From contig JAEZIH010000200.1 in assembly GCA_023416055.1 (NCBI GenBank), positions 1 to 7,342 of the forward strand: DNA of 7,342 nt. Direction: 5' to 3'. Made by a program: the position numbers and the translations under genes. This DNA is from Pseudomonadota bacterium. Its GTDB lineage: Bacteria > Pseudomonadota > Alphaproteobacteria > Caulobacterales > Caulobacteraceae. The notes under the pieces were generated by a model that did no database searches, was not told the origin of the DNA, and was given only the letters and a program-made list of their open reading frames with translations. Below are positions 1-5,803 of the stretch, piece after piece; the first letter of the stretch is position 1, and each line of letters begins with the position of its first letter.

Positions 1-2
1 AG

Positions 3-272
3 AACCTGGTGACCATCTACGCCGCCCTCGCCGACCAGACGCGGGAGCAGGTGCTGGCCCAGTTCGCCGGTCAGGGCTTCGGCCAGTTCAAGCCGGCGCT
101 GGCCGAGCTGGCGGTGGAATCGCTGGCCCCGGTGTCGGCCGAGATGCGCCGCCTGATGGCCGATCCCGCCGAGGTCGACCGGGTGCTGAAGGGCGGGGCC
201 GAGCGGGCGGCCGCCGTGGCCGATCCGGTGGTCGACGAGGTCAAGAAGATCGTCGGCTTCTGGCGCGCCTAG
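3..272 (+). CDS. trpS: Tryptophanyl-tRNA synthetase, C-terminal end (partial, 5' end outside window)
   Basis: This is the last 89 residues of a class I aminoacyl-tRNA synthetase that charges tRNA-Trp with tryptophan in the cytoplasm. The reading frame is already open at the window edge, beginning Asn-Leu-Val-Thr-Ile-Tyr, and stops at TAG 270-272. The visible part is the helical C-terminal region. It has the family pattern of an 'NL..IYAAL' segment, a 'GQGFGQFKPALAELAV' stretch (bacterial TrpS proteins carry a similar G-x-G-x-F/Y-K-x-x-L-A-x-x-V motif), and a closing helix ending VGFWRA. The HIGH and KMSKS catalytic motifs lie upstream, outside the window. The GTG at base 9 lies within this conserved stretch and is not a start. 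The identification rests on recognising the C-terminal motif only, but the match to TrpS is good. Confidence 0.85.
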   Translation, partial: NLVTIYAALADQTREQVLAQFAGQGFGQFKPALAELAVESLAPVSAEMRRLMADPAEVDRVLKGGAERAAAVADPVVDEVKKIVGFWRA

Positions 273-285
273 GGTTCGGGTCGGG

Positions 286-980
286 ATGGCCCATCCACTC
301 GACCGCCCGGTGTGGAGCGCCCTGACGGGGCGGCTGTCCGCGCTCGCCATCCGCCGCGATGTCGACGGCGGCGCCGCCGTGCGGCTGGATCCGGAGGCGG
401 GCGTCTTCCTCGCCGCGGCGGACGGGTCGGAGGGCAGCCGTCGGGCGCTCACGGAGCTGGCGCGGCTTCATCCCGGCTCCGGGCTGGTCGAGCCGGAAGG
501 GGAGGCGATCGCGGAGGTCCTGCCCGATGTTCCCGTCGTCTCGCGCGCGCCCTGCGTGCAGATGACGGCCGCGGCCCTGACGCCGGGCGCCGCGGACGAC
601 CGCGACGTGCTGGCGCTGGGCGAAGCGGACGCCGACGAGATGCTCGCGCTGGCCACCCTCACCAGACCGGGCCCGTTCCGGCGTGGGACGCTGAGGCTCG
701 GCGGCTTCATCGGCGTGCGCCGCGAGGGGCGGCTGGTGGCCATGGCCGGGGAGCGGATGAAGGTCGACGGCTTCACCGAGCTCAGCGGCGTCTGCACCCA
801 TCCCGACTTCCGAGGTCAGGGCTTGGCGGGGCGGCTGAGCCGGCTGGTGGTCGCGCGCATCCTGGCGCGGGGCGAGCAGGGGTTCCTGCACGCCTACGCC
901 GAGCAACGGCGACGGTGACCTTCTACGAGAGCCTCGGCTTCCGCGTGCGGGCGCAGATGACCTACACCGTGCTGGCCTAG
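286..980 (+). pseudogene. GNAT-family (FR47-like) N-acetyltransferase, interrupted by a -1 frameshift
   Basis: The first reading frame runs from ATG 286 to TGA 916-918 (210 residues). It carries the acetyl-CoA binding motif A of GNAT enzymes: a 'GVCTHPDF' strand followed by RGQGLA at residues 176-181, then a long helix and 'GFLHAYA' at 199-205. In this family the next element is a short loop and a 'YExLGF' strand. That element is present, but in the next frame: from base 903 the frame reads ATATVTFYESLGF and continues to 'AQMTYTVLA', ending at TAG 978-980. Joining the frames after Glu206 gives a 231-residue protein with normal loop spacing. A single lost base around 901-908 therefore explains it, whether real or a sequencing error. 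I see no slippery heptamer that would suggest programmed frameshifting. The truncated product would lack the conserved Tyr-containing terminal strand. The gene sits 13 bases after trpS. Its substrate is unknown. The start is chosen at the ATG, and the ribosome binding site is weak. Confidence 0.75.
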
Positions 981-2314
981 GATACGCGGTCCAGCCGGGC
1001 GACGAAGAAGCCGTCCAGCCCGCCCCTCTCGGCCCACATCGACGGCAGGATGCGCAGCCAGCCTTCCGGGGTCAGCGACTCCTCCGGCGCGCCGAGGGCG
1101 GAGGGGTCGGCGGAAGCGGTGCGGAAGGCCGGATTGCGGCGCAGGAAGGCGATGATCTGGGTCTCGCCCTCCTCGCGCTCCAGCGAGCAGACGCAATAGA
1201 CCAGCCGGCCGCCCGGCTTGACTCGCCCGGCGGCGGCGTCGAGCAGCCGGTGCTGCACGTCGGCCAGCTTGGCGATGTCGGCGGGACGGGTGGCGCGAAG
1301 CACCTCGGGATTGCGCCGGAAGGTGCCGGTGGCGGCGCAGGGGGCGTCCAGCAAGACGGCGTCGAAGCTGCGCGGATCCTCCCAGTCCTCGGCCGGGGTG
1401 ACCACGATCTCGGCCTCGAGCCCCGTCCGCTCCAGGTTCTGGCGCAGCCGGTTCAGCCGCTTGTCCGAACGATCCAGCGCCACGACCCCGGCGCCGGCGG
1501 CGGCCAGCTGCAGGGTCTTGCCGCCCGGCGCGGCGCAGAGATCGGCCACGGCCTCGCCCGGCTTCGGGTCGAGCAGGCGCACGGGAACGGCGGCGGCGGC
1601 GTCCTGCACCCACCAGGTCCCGTCCTCGAAGCCCGGCCAGGCGGCGATGTCGCCGCGCCGGCCGGTGCGCACCGTGCCGCCGGGCAGGACCTCGCCGTCC
1701 AGGCCGCCCGCCACCTCGGCGGCATCGACATCGGGCTTCAGGCTCAGGTCGGTCGCCGGCTCCTCGCGGGCGGCCAGCGCCAGCCCCGCCAGCGCATTGT
1801 CGCCCCAGGTCGCCCGCCAGCGGGCGGCGATCCAGTCGGGCAGGTTGGACTCGGCGGTGGTCAGGCCGGGACCCTCGCGGTCGACGCCGCGCAGCACGGC
1901 GTTGACCAGATTCTTGTACGGCCGGGTCTTCGGGTCGCGCTCGGCCAGCTTCACCGCCGTCGACACCGCCGCGAAGGCCGGGGTGCCGAGAACCAGCGTC
2001 TGGGCGAGGGCGACGCGCAGGATGGTGCGCACCGCCAGCGGCGGGGCCTTCTGCAGGCGGCGGTCGAGGATCTGGTCGATCTCGCCGAGCCGGCGAAGCG
2101 CGGCCATGGCCACGGCGCGGGCGAAGGCGCGGTCGGGCGCGGGCAGGGCGGCGACCTCCCGGAAGGCCAGAGCCGCGTCCATGCCGCCGCGGCCCTCGAG
2201 CGCAGCGTTGAGCAGTACGCCCGCGGCGAGGCGGGCCTCGACTCCGATGTCGGCGGCTTCGTCGCGCAGCGCGTCCGGCTTCGGCGGACGGGGCCCCCGG
2301 CTGCGCTCGGCCAT
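977..2314 (-). CDS. rsmB: 16S rRNA (cytosine-967-C5) methyltransferase RsmB
   Basis: This 445-residue protein is an S-adenosylmethionine-dependent RNA m5C methyltransferase of the NOL1/NOP2/Sun family, known to modify C967 of 16S rRNA. It has an N-terminal NusB-like helical RNA-binding domain (about residues 20-150, including 'RPYKNLVNAVLRGV'). The Rossmann methyltransferase domain has SAM motif I 'VADLCAAPGGKT' (256-267), an acidic residue at the end of the next strand ('VALDRSDKR'), motif IV 'DAPC' with Cys326, and motif VI 'VYCVCSLEREEGE' with Cys376. Cys376 is the expected catalytic nucleophile and Cys326 the release cysteine. It ends with the typical 'DGFFVARL'. The length is normal for the family. 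It lies downstream of kup on the same strand and its stop overlaps the stop of the convergent GNAT gene. The ATG at 2314 is chosen because the NusB domain begins soon after it. An in-frame GTG at 2380-2378, overlapping the kup stop, would add 22 residues and cannot be excluded. Confidence 0.93.
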   Translation of the reverse strand: MAERSRGPRPPKPDALRDEAADIGVEARLAAGVLLNAALEGRGGMDAALAFREVAALPAPDRAFARAVAMAALRRLGEIDQILDRRLQKAPPLAVRTILRVALAQTLVLGTPAFAAVSTAVKLAERDPKTRPYKNLVNAVLRGVDREGPGLTTAESNLPDWIAARWRATWGDNALAGLALAAREEPATDLSLKPDVDAAEVAGGLDGEVLPGGTVRTGRRGDIAAWPGFEDGTWWVQDAAAAVPVRLLDPKPGEAVADLCAAPGGKTLQLAAAGAGVVALDRSDKRLNRLRQNLERTGLEAEIVVTPAEDWEDPRSFDAVLLDAPCAATGTFRRNPEVLRATRPADIAKLADVQHRLLDAAAGRVKPGGRLVYCVCSLEREEGETQIIAFLRRNPAFRTASADPSALGAPEESLTPEGWLRILPSMWAERGGLDGFFVARLDRVS

Positions 2315-2320
2315 GCGGCG

Positions 2321-2335
2321 TCCGCGCGCCGCGGA
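2321..2335 (-). other. Perfect hairpin immediately upstream of the rsmB ATG
   Basis: Six-base arms (TCCGCG at 2321-2326 and CGCGGA at 2330-2335) flank a 3-base loop. In the rsmB sense the hairpin ends 6 bases before the ATG at 2314, so it occupies the place where a Shine-Dalgarno sequence would sit. No T-run follows, so it is not a classical intrinsic terminator. It could be a weak terminator of kup mRNA, could limit initiation at the ATG, or could be chance in GC-rich DNA. The structure is seen directly; its role is unknown. Confidence 0.4.
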
Positions 2336-2342
2336 GCTGCGG

Positions 2343-2377
2343 CCCTCGCCCCTCGATCCTCGTCCTTCGTCCCTCGT
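2343..2377. repeat. Five tandem 7-base repeats between kup and rsmB
   Basis: On the + strand the units are CCCTCGC, CCCTCGA, TCCTCGT, CCTTCGT and CCCTCGT, in exact 7-base register with consensus CCCTCGT (ACGAGGG in the sense of kup and rsmB). The array fills most of the 62-base gap between the two genes and ends on the first base of the kup stop anticodon triplet (2377-2379). The 7-base period does not match codon period, so the array is not a product of coding constraint. It would be read as an Arg/Glu/Gly-rich peptide only if rsmB started at the upstream GTG. Similar short GAGGG-type arrays could occur elsewhere in the genome, which I cannot check. Confidence 0.75.
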
Positions 2378-4362
2378 CACACCGACACCTGCGTACCCAG
2401 TTCGACCACCCGTCCGGGCGGAATATGGAAGAAGTCCGTCGGATTGGCCGCATTGCGCATCAGGAAAATGAACAGGCGGTCCTGCCACAACGGCATGCCC
2501 TGGGCGGCCGACGGCACCACCGAGCGGCGGCCGAGGAAGAAGCTGGTCGACATGATGTCGAACTTCAGCCCCTGCTGCTTGCGGCAGATGTTCAACGCGC
2601 GGGGCAGGTTGGGCTGCTCCATGAAGCCGTAGGAAATCACCAGCTTCTTGAAGTCCTCGGAGATGGGTTCGATCCGCACGCGGTCGGCCTCGGCGACCCG
2701 CGGCCGGTCGGTGGTGTGCACGGTCAGGATCACGTTCTTCTCGTGCAGCACCTTGTTGTGTTTCAGATTGTGCATCAGGGCGACCGGGGCGATGTCCGGG
2801 TCCGAGGTCAGGAAGATGGCCGTGCCCGGGACCCTGTGCGGCGGCCGCGCCCGCAGCATCTCGATCAGGTCGTCCAGCGGCAGGCTGTCCTTGCGCGTCT
2901 TGGTGGTCAGGATCTGGGTGCCGCGCGTCCAGGTCCACATCACCAGCACGATGCAGGCGCCCATCAGCAGGGGCGCCCAGGCGCCCTGGGGCACCTTCAG
3001 CAGGTTGGAGCCGAAGAAGGCCAGATCGATGGCCAGGAAGGGCGACACCGCCAGCAGGCTGAGCGGCAGGCTCCACTTCCACAGCCGGCGCACGATGAAG
3101 AAGGCCAGCAGGCTGTCGACCACCATGGCCCCGGTCACCGACACCCCGTAGGCGCCGGCCAGCTGCGACGAGGTCGGGAACATGAACAACAGCAGCAGCA
3201 CCCCGACCATCATCATCATGTTGACCGAGGGGACGAAGATCTGGCCGGCCTGGCTCTCGCTGGTCTGCAGGATGTTCATCCGCGGCAGCAGGCCCAGCTG
3301 CACCGCCTGCTGGGTCAGGGAGAAGGCGCCGGTGATCACCGCCTGGCTGGCGATGATGGTGGCCAGGGTCGCGAGGATCAGCACGGGCCAGTAGATGACC
3401 TCGGGGATCATGGCCCAGAACGGGTTCAGCCGCGCCGCCGGGTCGCTGAGGACCAGGGCGCCCTGACCGAAATAGGTCAGCATCAGGCAGGGCAGGACGA
3501 AGGCCAGCCAGCCGGCGCGGATCGGCGCCTTTCCGAAATGGCCCATGTCCGTATAGAGCGCCTCGGCCCCGGTGACGGCGAGGAAGACGCTGCCCAGCAG
3601 GATGAAGCCGAGCACGCCGTTGTCGATCAGGAACAGCACCCCGTAGTGCGGCGAGACGGCGCGCAGGATCGAGGGGTCGTCGAAGATGTGCCACAGCCCC
3701 ATGCCGGCCATGACCAGGAACCAGATGGCGGTGATCGGCCCGAAGGCCCGCGCCATGCTGGCCGTACCGCGCGACTGGACCATGAACAGGCCGACCAGGA
3801 TGGCGGCGGCGATCGGCACGATGAAGGGCGTCACTTGGCCGCTGACGCCGGGGGCGGCGCCCAGGCCCTCCACGGCGGACAGCACCGAGACGGCCGGGGT
3901 CAGCACCCCGTCGCCATAGAACATGGCCGCGCCGCAGACGCCGAGGAAGAAGACCAGGCTCGAGCGCTTGCCGATGGCGTGCTGGGCCAGGGCCATCAGG
4001 GCCAGGGTGCCGCCCTCGCCCTTGTTGTCGGCCCGCATCAGGAAGACGACGTACTTGACCGTCACCACCAGGATCAGGGCCCAGAACACCAGCGAGACCG
4101 TGCCGAGCACCGCCAGTTCGGCCGTGCCGCCGCTGCGCGAATGGCTCAGCGCCTCGCGCATGGCGTAGAGCGGGCTGGTGCCGATGTCGCCGAAGACGAC
4201 CCCGATGGCGCCGAGCACGAGGCCCCACTTCCCGGCCCGGACGTGACCGCCGGCGCCGGCCGCGGACGGATGCGGATGGGCCGGGGCGACGGAGGATTCC
4301 TGGGGCCTTGGGGAGTTCGCGGCTGGCTTGCCGTCTTCACCTTGGGGAGCGGCCCCGACCAT
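2377..4362 (-). CDS. kup: Kup-type potassium uptake protein (K+/H+ symporter)
   Basis: This 661-residue inner-membrane protein belongs to the KUP/HAK/KT family, which imports potassium with protons. A Pro/Ala-rich cytoplasmic tail (about residues 1-42) precedes roughly 12 transmembrane segments. Family signatures seen in order are GDIGTSPLY (58-66, TM1), NKGEGG (113-118), YGDGVLTPAVSV (149-160), TGAEALYTDMGHFG (264-277), TYFGQGA (296-302) and YGVSVTGAM (405-413). A soluble C-terminal domain (about 485-661) ends with the typical FFHIPPGRVVELGTQV pattern, so the protein is complete. The start at 4362 is supported by GGAGG six bases upstream. A run of four Met codons lies in one transmembrane segment (382-385). 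The gene is divergent from an Rrf2 regulator and followed by rsmB on the same strand, 62 bases between the kup stop and the rsmB ATG. Regulation by the neighbouring Rrf2 protein is possible but not shown. Confidence 0.96.
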   Translation of the reverse strand: MVGAAPQGEDGKPAANSPRPQESSVAPAHPHPSAAGAGGHVRAGKWGLVLGAIGVVFGDIGTSPLYAMREALSHSRSGGTAELAVLGTVSLVFWALILVVTVKYVVFLMRADNKGEGGTLALMALAQHAIGKRSSLVFFLGVCGAAMFYGDGVLTPAVSVLSAVEGLGAAPGVSGQVTPFIVPIAAAILVGLFMVQSRGTASMARAFGPITAIWFLVMAGMGLWHIFDDPSILRAVSPHYGVLFLIDNGVLGFILLGSVFLAVTGAEALYTDMGHFGKAPIRAGWLAFVLPCLMLTYFGQGALVLSDPAARLNPFWAMIPEVIYWPVLILATLATIIASQAVITGAFSLTQQAVQLGLLPRMNILQTSESQAGQIFVPSVNMMMMVGVLLLLFMFPTSSQLAGAYGVSVTGAMVVDSLLAFFIVRRLWKWSLPLSLLAVSPFLAIDLAFFGSNLLKVPQGAWAPLLMGACIVLVMWTWTRGTQILTTKTRKDSLPLDDLIEMLRARPPHRVPGTAIFLTSDPDIAPVALMHNLKHNKVLHEKNVILTVHTTDRPRVAEADRVRIEPISEDFKKLVISYGFMEQPNLPRALNICRKQQGLKFDIMSTSFFLGRRSVVPSAAQGMPLWQDRLFIFLMRNAANPTDFFHIPPGRVVELGTQVSV

Positions 4363-4368
4363 GAAGTG

Positions 4369-4373
4369 CCTCC
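4369..4373 (-). promoter_or_regulatory. Shine-Dalgarno site of kup
   Basis: The sense sequence GGAGG is placed six bases before the kup ATG (4362-4360). This strong site fixes the start and supports the 42-residue hydrophilic N-terminal extension being translated. Confidence 0.8.
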
Positions 4374-4378
4374 GGGAC

Positions 4379-4394
4379 GCCGCAACCGTGCGGC
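4379..4394 (-). other. Hairpin in the kup leader, next to the ribosome binding site
   Basis: In the kup sense, GCCGCA and TGCGGC form a perfect 6-base stem with the 4-base loop CGGT. It ends 5 bases upstream of the GGAGG site. If the proposed promoter at 4416-4444 is right, it lies within the 5' untranslated region. It does not hide the Shine-Dalgarno site by itself. It could affect mRNA stability or translation, or be chance. I do not recognise any known potassium or c-di-AMP riboswitch here. Confidence 0.35.
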
Positions 4395-4415
4395 TCCCCT
4401 CACAAGAGCGGCGAG

Positions 4416-4444
4416 CCTTTAGGCCCTTTCATCCCGCGGTTCAA
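4416..4444 (-). promoter_or_regulatory. Candidate promoter of kup
   Basis: In the kup sense, TTGAAC (4444-4439) and TAAAGG (4421-4416) are separated by 17 bases. In Caulobacter housekeeping-sigma terms (TTGACGS and GCTANAWC, 10-14 bases apart), TTGAACC and CCTAAAGG lie 14 bases apart with partial matches in both boxes. This would give a leader of about 46 bases. It is a motif match only. Confidence 0.3.
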
Positions 4445-4460
4445 TCGCCGCCCGGCGGGC

Positions 4461-4475
4461 CCGGCGTACGGCCGG
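4461..4475. promoter_or_regulatory. Inverted repeat abutting the regulator's promoter (possible operator)
   Basis: CCGGC and GCCGG are perfect 5-base arms around a GTACG centre, ending one base before the candidate -35 box of the Rrf2 gene. An autoregulatory operator would be expected in this position, since Rrf2 proteins bind inverted repeats. However, the arms are short and GC-only in GC-rich DNA, and known Rrf2 sites are usually longer and more AT-rich. Confidence 0.2.
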
Positions 4476-4476
4476 T

Positions 4477-4505
4477 TTGTGAAAGCGCCGCGCTCATCCT
4501 ATCTT
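4477..4505 (+). promoter_or_regulatory. Candidate promoter of the Rrf2-SDR unit
   Basis: TTGTGA (4477-4482) and TATCTT (4500-4505) are separated by exactly 17 bases, with four of six matches to each sigma-70 box. Transcription would begin near 4512, only about six bases before the ATG at 4518. The message would then be nearly leaderless, which is common in Caulobacterales. If correct, this excludes the in-frame GTG at 4479 as the translation start. Confidence 0.35.
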
Positions 4506-4517
4506 GTGGACAACGCC

Positions 4518-4988
4518 ATGTCCGACAGCCAACGCTTTCCCGTCGCCGCCCACGCCCTGGCCTATCTGGCCCACAAGGGCGCCTACTCGCCGGCCGAGGC
4601 CGCGCCGAGCGCGGTGCTGGCCGCCTCCATCCCGACCAATCCGGTGGTGGTGCGGCGGGTGACGGCGCTGCTGGCCAAGGCCGGCCTGATCGCCACCCGC
4701 CCGGGCGCCTCCGGCGGGGCCTGGCTCTTGCACCGTCCGGAGAGCATCGCCCTCGACACGGTGCTGAAGGCGGTCAACGGCTGCGCCCATCTGGGTTCGC
4801 CGCCGGCCGGGGCCCAGAACTGTCCCGTCAGCACCCACATCCCGCGTCAGGTGGCCAAGGCGCTAACCGCCGCCGACCGCGCCGCGGGCGAGGCGCTGTC
4901 GAAGATCACCATCGCCGACCTGCTGGCCGAGGACCCGCCGTCGCTGGCGGCCTTCGCCCCCCACCCGTCCTGTCCGGTCGCGGCCTGA
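4518..4988 (+). CDS. Rrf2-family (YwnA-like) transcriptional regulator
   Basis: This 156-residue winged-helix DNA-binding protein belongs to the Rrf2 family (relatives include IscR, NsrR and YwnA). The N-terminal part 'RFPVAAHALAYLA' is helix 1. The recognition region 'IPTNPVVVRRVTALLAKAGLI' (38-58) is followed by the wing 'RPGASGGAWLL' (61-71), which is the classical Rrf2 signature. A dimerisation helix follows, ending in 'ITIADLL'. Cysteines are at 89, 102 ('NCPVS') and 152. The NCPV motif is typical of YwnA-like members. The three closely spaced cysteines that ligate a [2Fe-2S] or [4Fe-4S] cluster in IscR and NsrR are absent, so a thiol-based or other signal seems likelier (inference). The ATG at 4518 is preferred over GTG 4479 because the Rrf2 fold begins at once; the weak GTGGA at 4506-4510 would be its ribosome binding site. 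Its stop overlaps the SDR start, and it is divergent from kup. Confidence 0.88.
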   Translation: MSDSQRFPVAAHALAYLAHKGAYSPAEAAPSAVLAASIPTNPVVVRRVTALLAKAGLIATRPGASGGAWLLHRPESIALDTVLKAVNGCAHLGSPPAGAQNCPVSTHIPRQVAKALTAADRAAGEALSKITIADLLAEDPPSLAAFAPHPSCPVAA

Positions 4989-5785
4989 GCGGTCGTCACA
5001 CGGTCCTGATCACCGGCGCCTCGGCCGGCATCGGGGCGGCGGTGGCGCGGGTGTACGCCGAACGCGGCTGGGACCTGATCCTCACCGCGCGGCGGCAGGC
5101 CCCGCTGCAGGCGCTGGCCGACGAACTGGCCGCGCAGGGATCGGCCGTCACCGTCCTGACCGAGGACCTGTCCGACCCGGATGCGCCGCGCCGGCTTTTC
5201 GAGGCGGTCGCAGCGGGCGACCTGACCGTGGACGGTCTGGTCAACAACGCCGGCTTCAGCCGCACCTCCGGCTTCCTCAACACCGATCGGGCCGAACACG
5301 CGGCCATGATCCGCGTCATGCTGACGGCGCCCGTCGAGCTGTCGCGCCTGTTCGCCCCCGCCATGGTGGAGCGCGGTTACGGCCGCATCCTCAACGTCGC
5401 CTCGCTGGCCGGCCGCATGCCGGCGACCGGGGGCGACACCCTGTACGGCCCGATCAAGAGCTTCCTGATCAAGGCCTCGCAGGGCCTGCATCTGGAGCTG
5501 CGCGGAACCGGGGTGCACGTCACCGCCCTCAACCCCGGCTACACCCTGACCGAGTTTCACGACGTCAACGGCACGCGCGACGAGGTGTCTTCGGCCTATC
5601 CCTCGTGGATGTGGCAGACGGCCGATCACGTCGCCCGCGTCGGCTATGCGGCGGTCGAGGCCAATCGTCCCGCCGTCACGCCGGGGGTGATGAACAACCT
5701 GCTCGCCGGCCTCGCCAAACACCTGCCCGACCGGCTGGCCCTGGCCATGGTCGGCGGCCATGCGAAACGGCTGAAGCGGATCTGA
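4985..5785 (+). CDS. Short-chain dehydrogenase/reductase (classical SDR), apparent CTG start
   Basis: This is an NAD(P)-dependent oxidoreductase of about 266 residues with a single Rossmann domain; the substrate is unknown. Numbered from the CTG at 4985, the cofactor motif TGASAGIG is at 10-17. 'LTARR' at the end of strand 2 (33-37) is consistent with NADP binding, NNAG is at 87-90, the catalytic Ser is at 140, and YGPIK places Tyr154 and Lys158 correctly. The fourth tetrad position, normally Asn in 'VNLTAP', reads Met112 ('RVMLTAP'). The C-terminal part 'LNPGYTLTEFHDV ... PSWMW' resembles a DltE-like SDR subgroup. No ATG, GTG or TTG occurs in this frame just before the glycine motif, and the first GTG lies inside it. 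The only sensible start is therefore the CTG overlapping the regulator's TGA as CTGA, giving Met-Ser-Gly-Arg-His-Thr-Val. Coupling to the Rrf2 gene suggests co-regulation. Confidence 0.88.
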   Translation: MSGRHTVLITGASAGIGAAVARVYAERGWDLILTARRQAPLQALADELAAQGSAVTVLTEDLSDPDAPRRLFEAVAAGDLTVDGLVNNAGFSRTSGFLNTDRAEHAAMIRVMLTAPVELSRLFAPAMVERGYGRILNVASLAGRMPATGGDTLYGPIKSFLIKASQGLHLELRGTGVHVTALNPGYTLTEFHDVNGTRDEVSSAYPSWMWQTADHVARVGYAAVEANRPAVTPGVMNNLLAGLAKHLPDRLALAMVGGHAKRLKRI

Positions 5786-5786
5786 T

Positions 5787-5800
5787 CGCCGGGGCCGGCG
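5787..5800. terminator. Short GC hairpin between convergent SDR and MarC genes
   Basis: CGCCG (5787-5791) and CGGCG (5796-5800) form a perfect 5-base stem with a 4-base GGGC loop, extendable by one T-G wobble. It sits in the 18-base gap between the two convergent stop codons, where a bidirectional terminator would be expected. There is no T-run on either side, so termination is only inferred from position. Confidence 0.3.
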
Positions 5801-5803
5801 GGC

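Noticed and set aside
241..906. Antisense open frame over the GNAT gene
   Set aside because: Shadow of a GC-rich gene; no recognisable motif and no ribosome binding site.
895..918. Programmed -1 ribosomal frameshifting in the GNAT gene
   Set aside because: No X-XXY-YYZ slippery sequence or A/T-rich slip site is present at the frame change, and no clear downstream stimulatory structure was identified. A base deletion or sequencing error is simpler.
894..2453. A 519-codon − strand frame overlapping rsmB, and other long frames around 1218-2632 on the + strand
   Set aside because: Their composition (mostly Arg, Gly, Ala, Pro) is that of shadow frames. The RsmB catalytic motifs lie in the accepted frame.
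3205..3220. CAT-repeat run (four Met codons in Kup) and the CAG-rich run near 6244-6258
   Set aside because: These encode Met and Leu runs within transmembrane helices. They are explained by protein composition and codon bias, not by a separate repeat element.
2315..4228. Upstream extension of the rsmB frame through the kup gene to 4228
   Set aside because: The frame is open only because of high GC. The extra residues are Arg/Gly/Pro/Ala-rich and resemble no domain, and they overlap all of kup.
2425..4422. A 665-codon open frame on the + strand opposite kup
   Set aside because: Its translation is low-complexity (His, Gln, Gly, Asp-rich), as expected from the antisense of a GC-rich membrane protein gene. 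kup has clear family motifs and a strong ribosome binding site.
4328..4984. SDR frame extended upstream to the ATG at 4328, giving a 485-residue protein
   Set aside because: The extension runs through the kup 5' end and the Rrf2 gene out of frame, and is Arg/Gly/Pro-rich with no domain. The SDR fold is complete without it.
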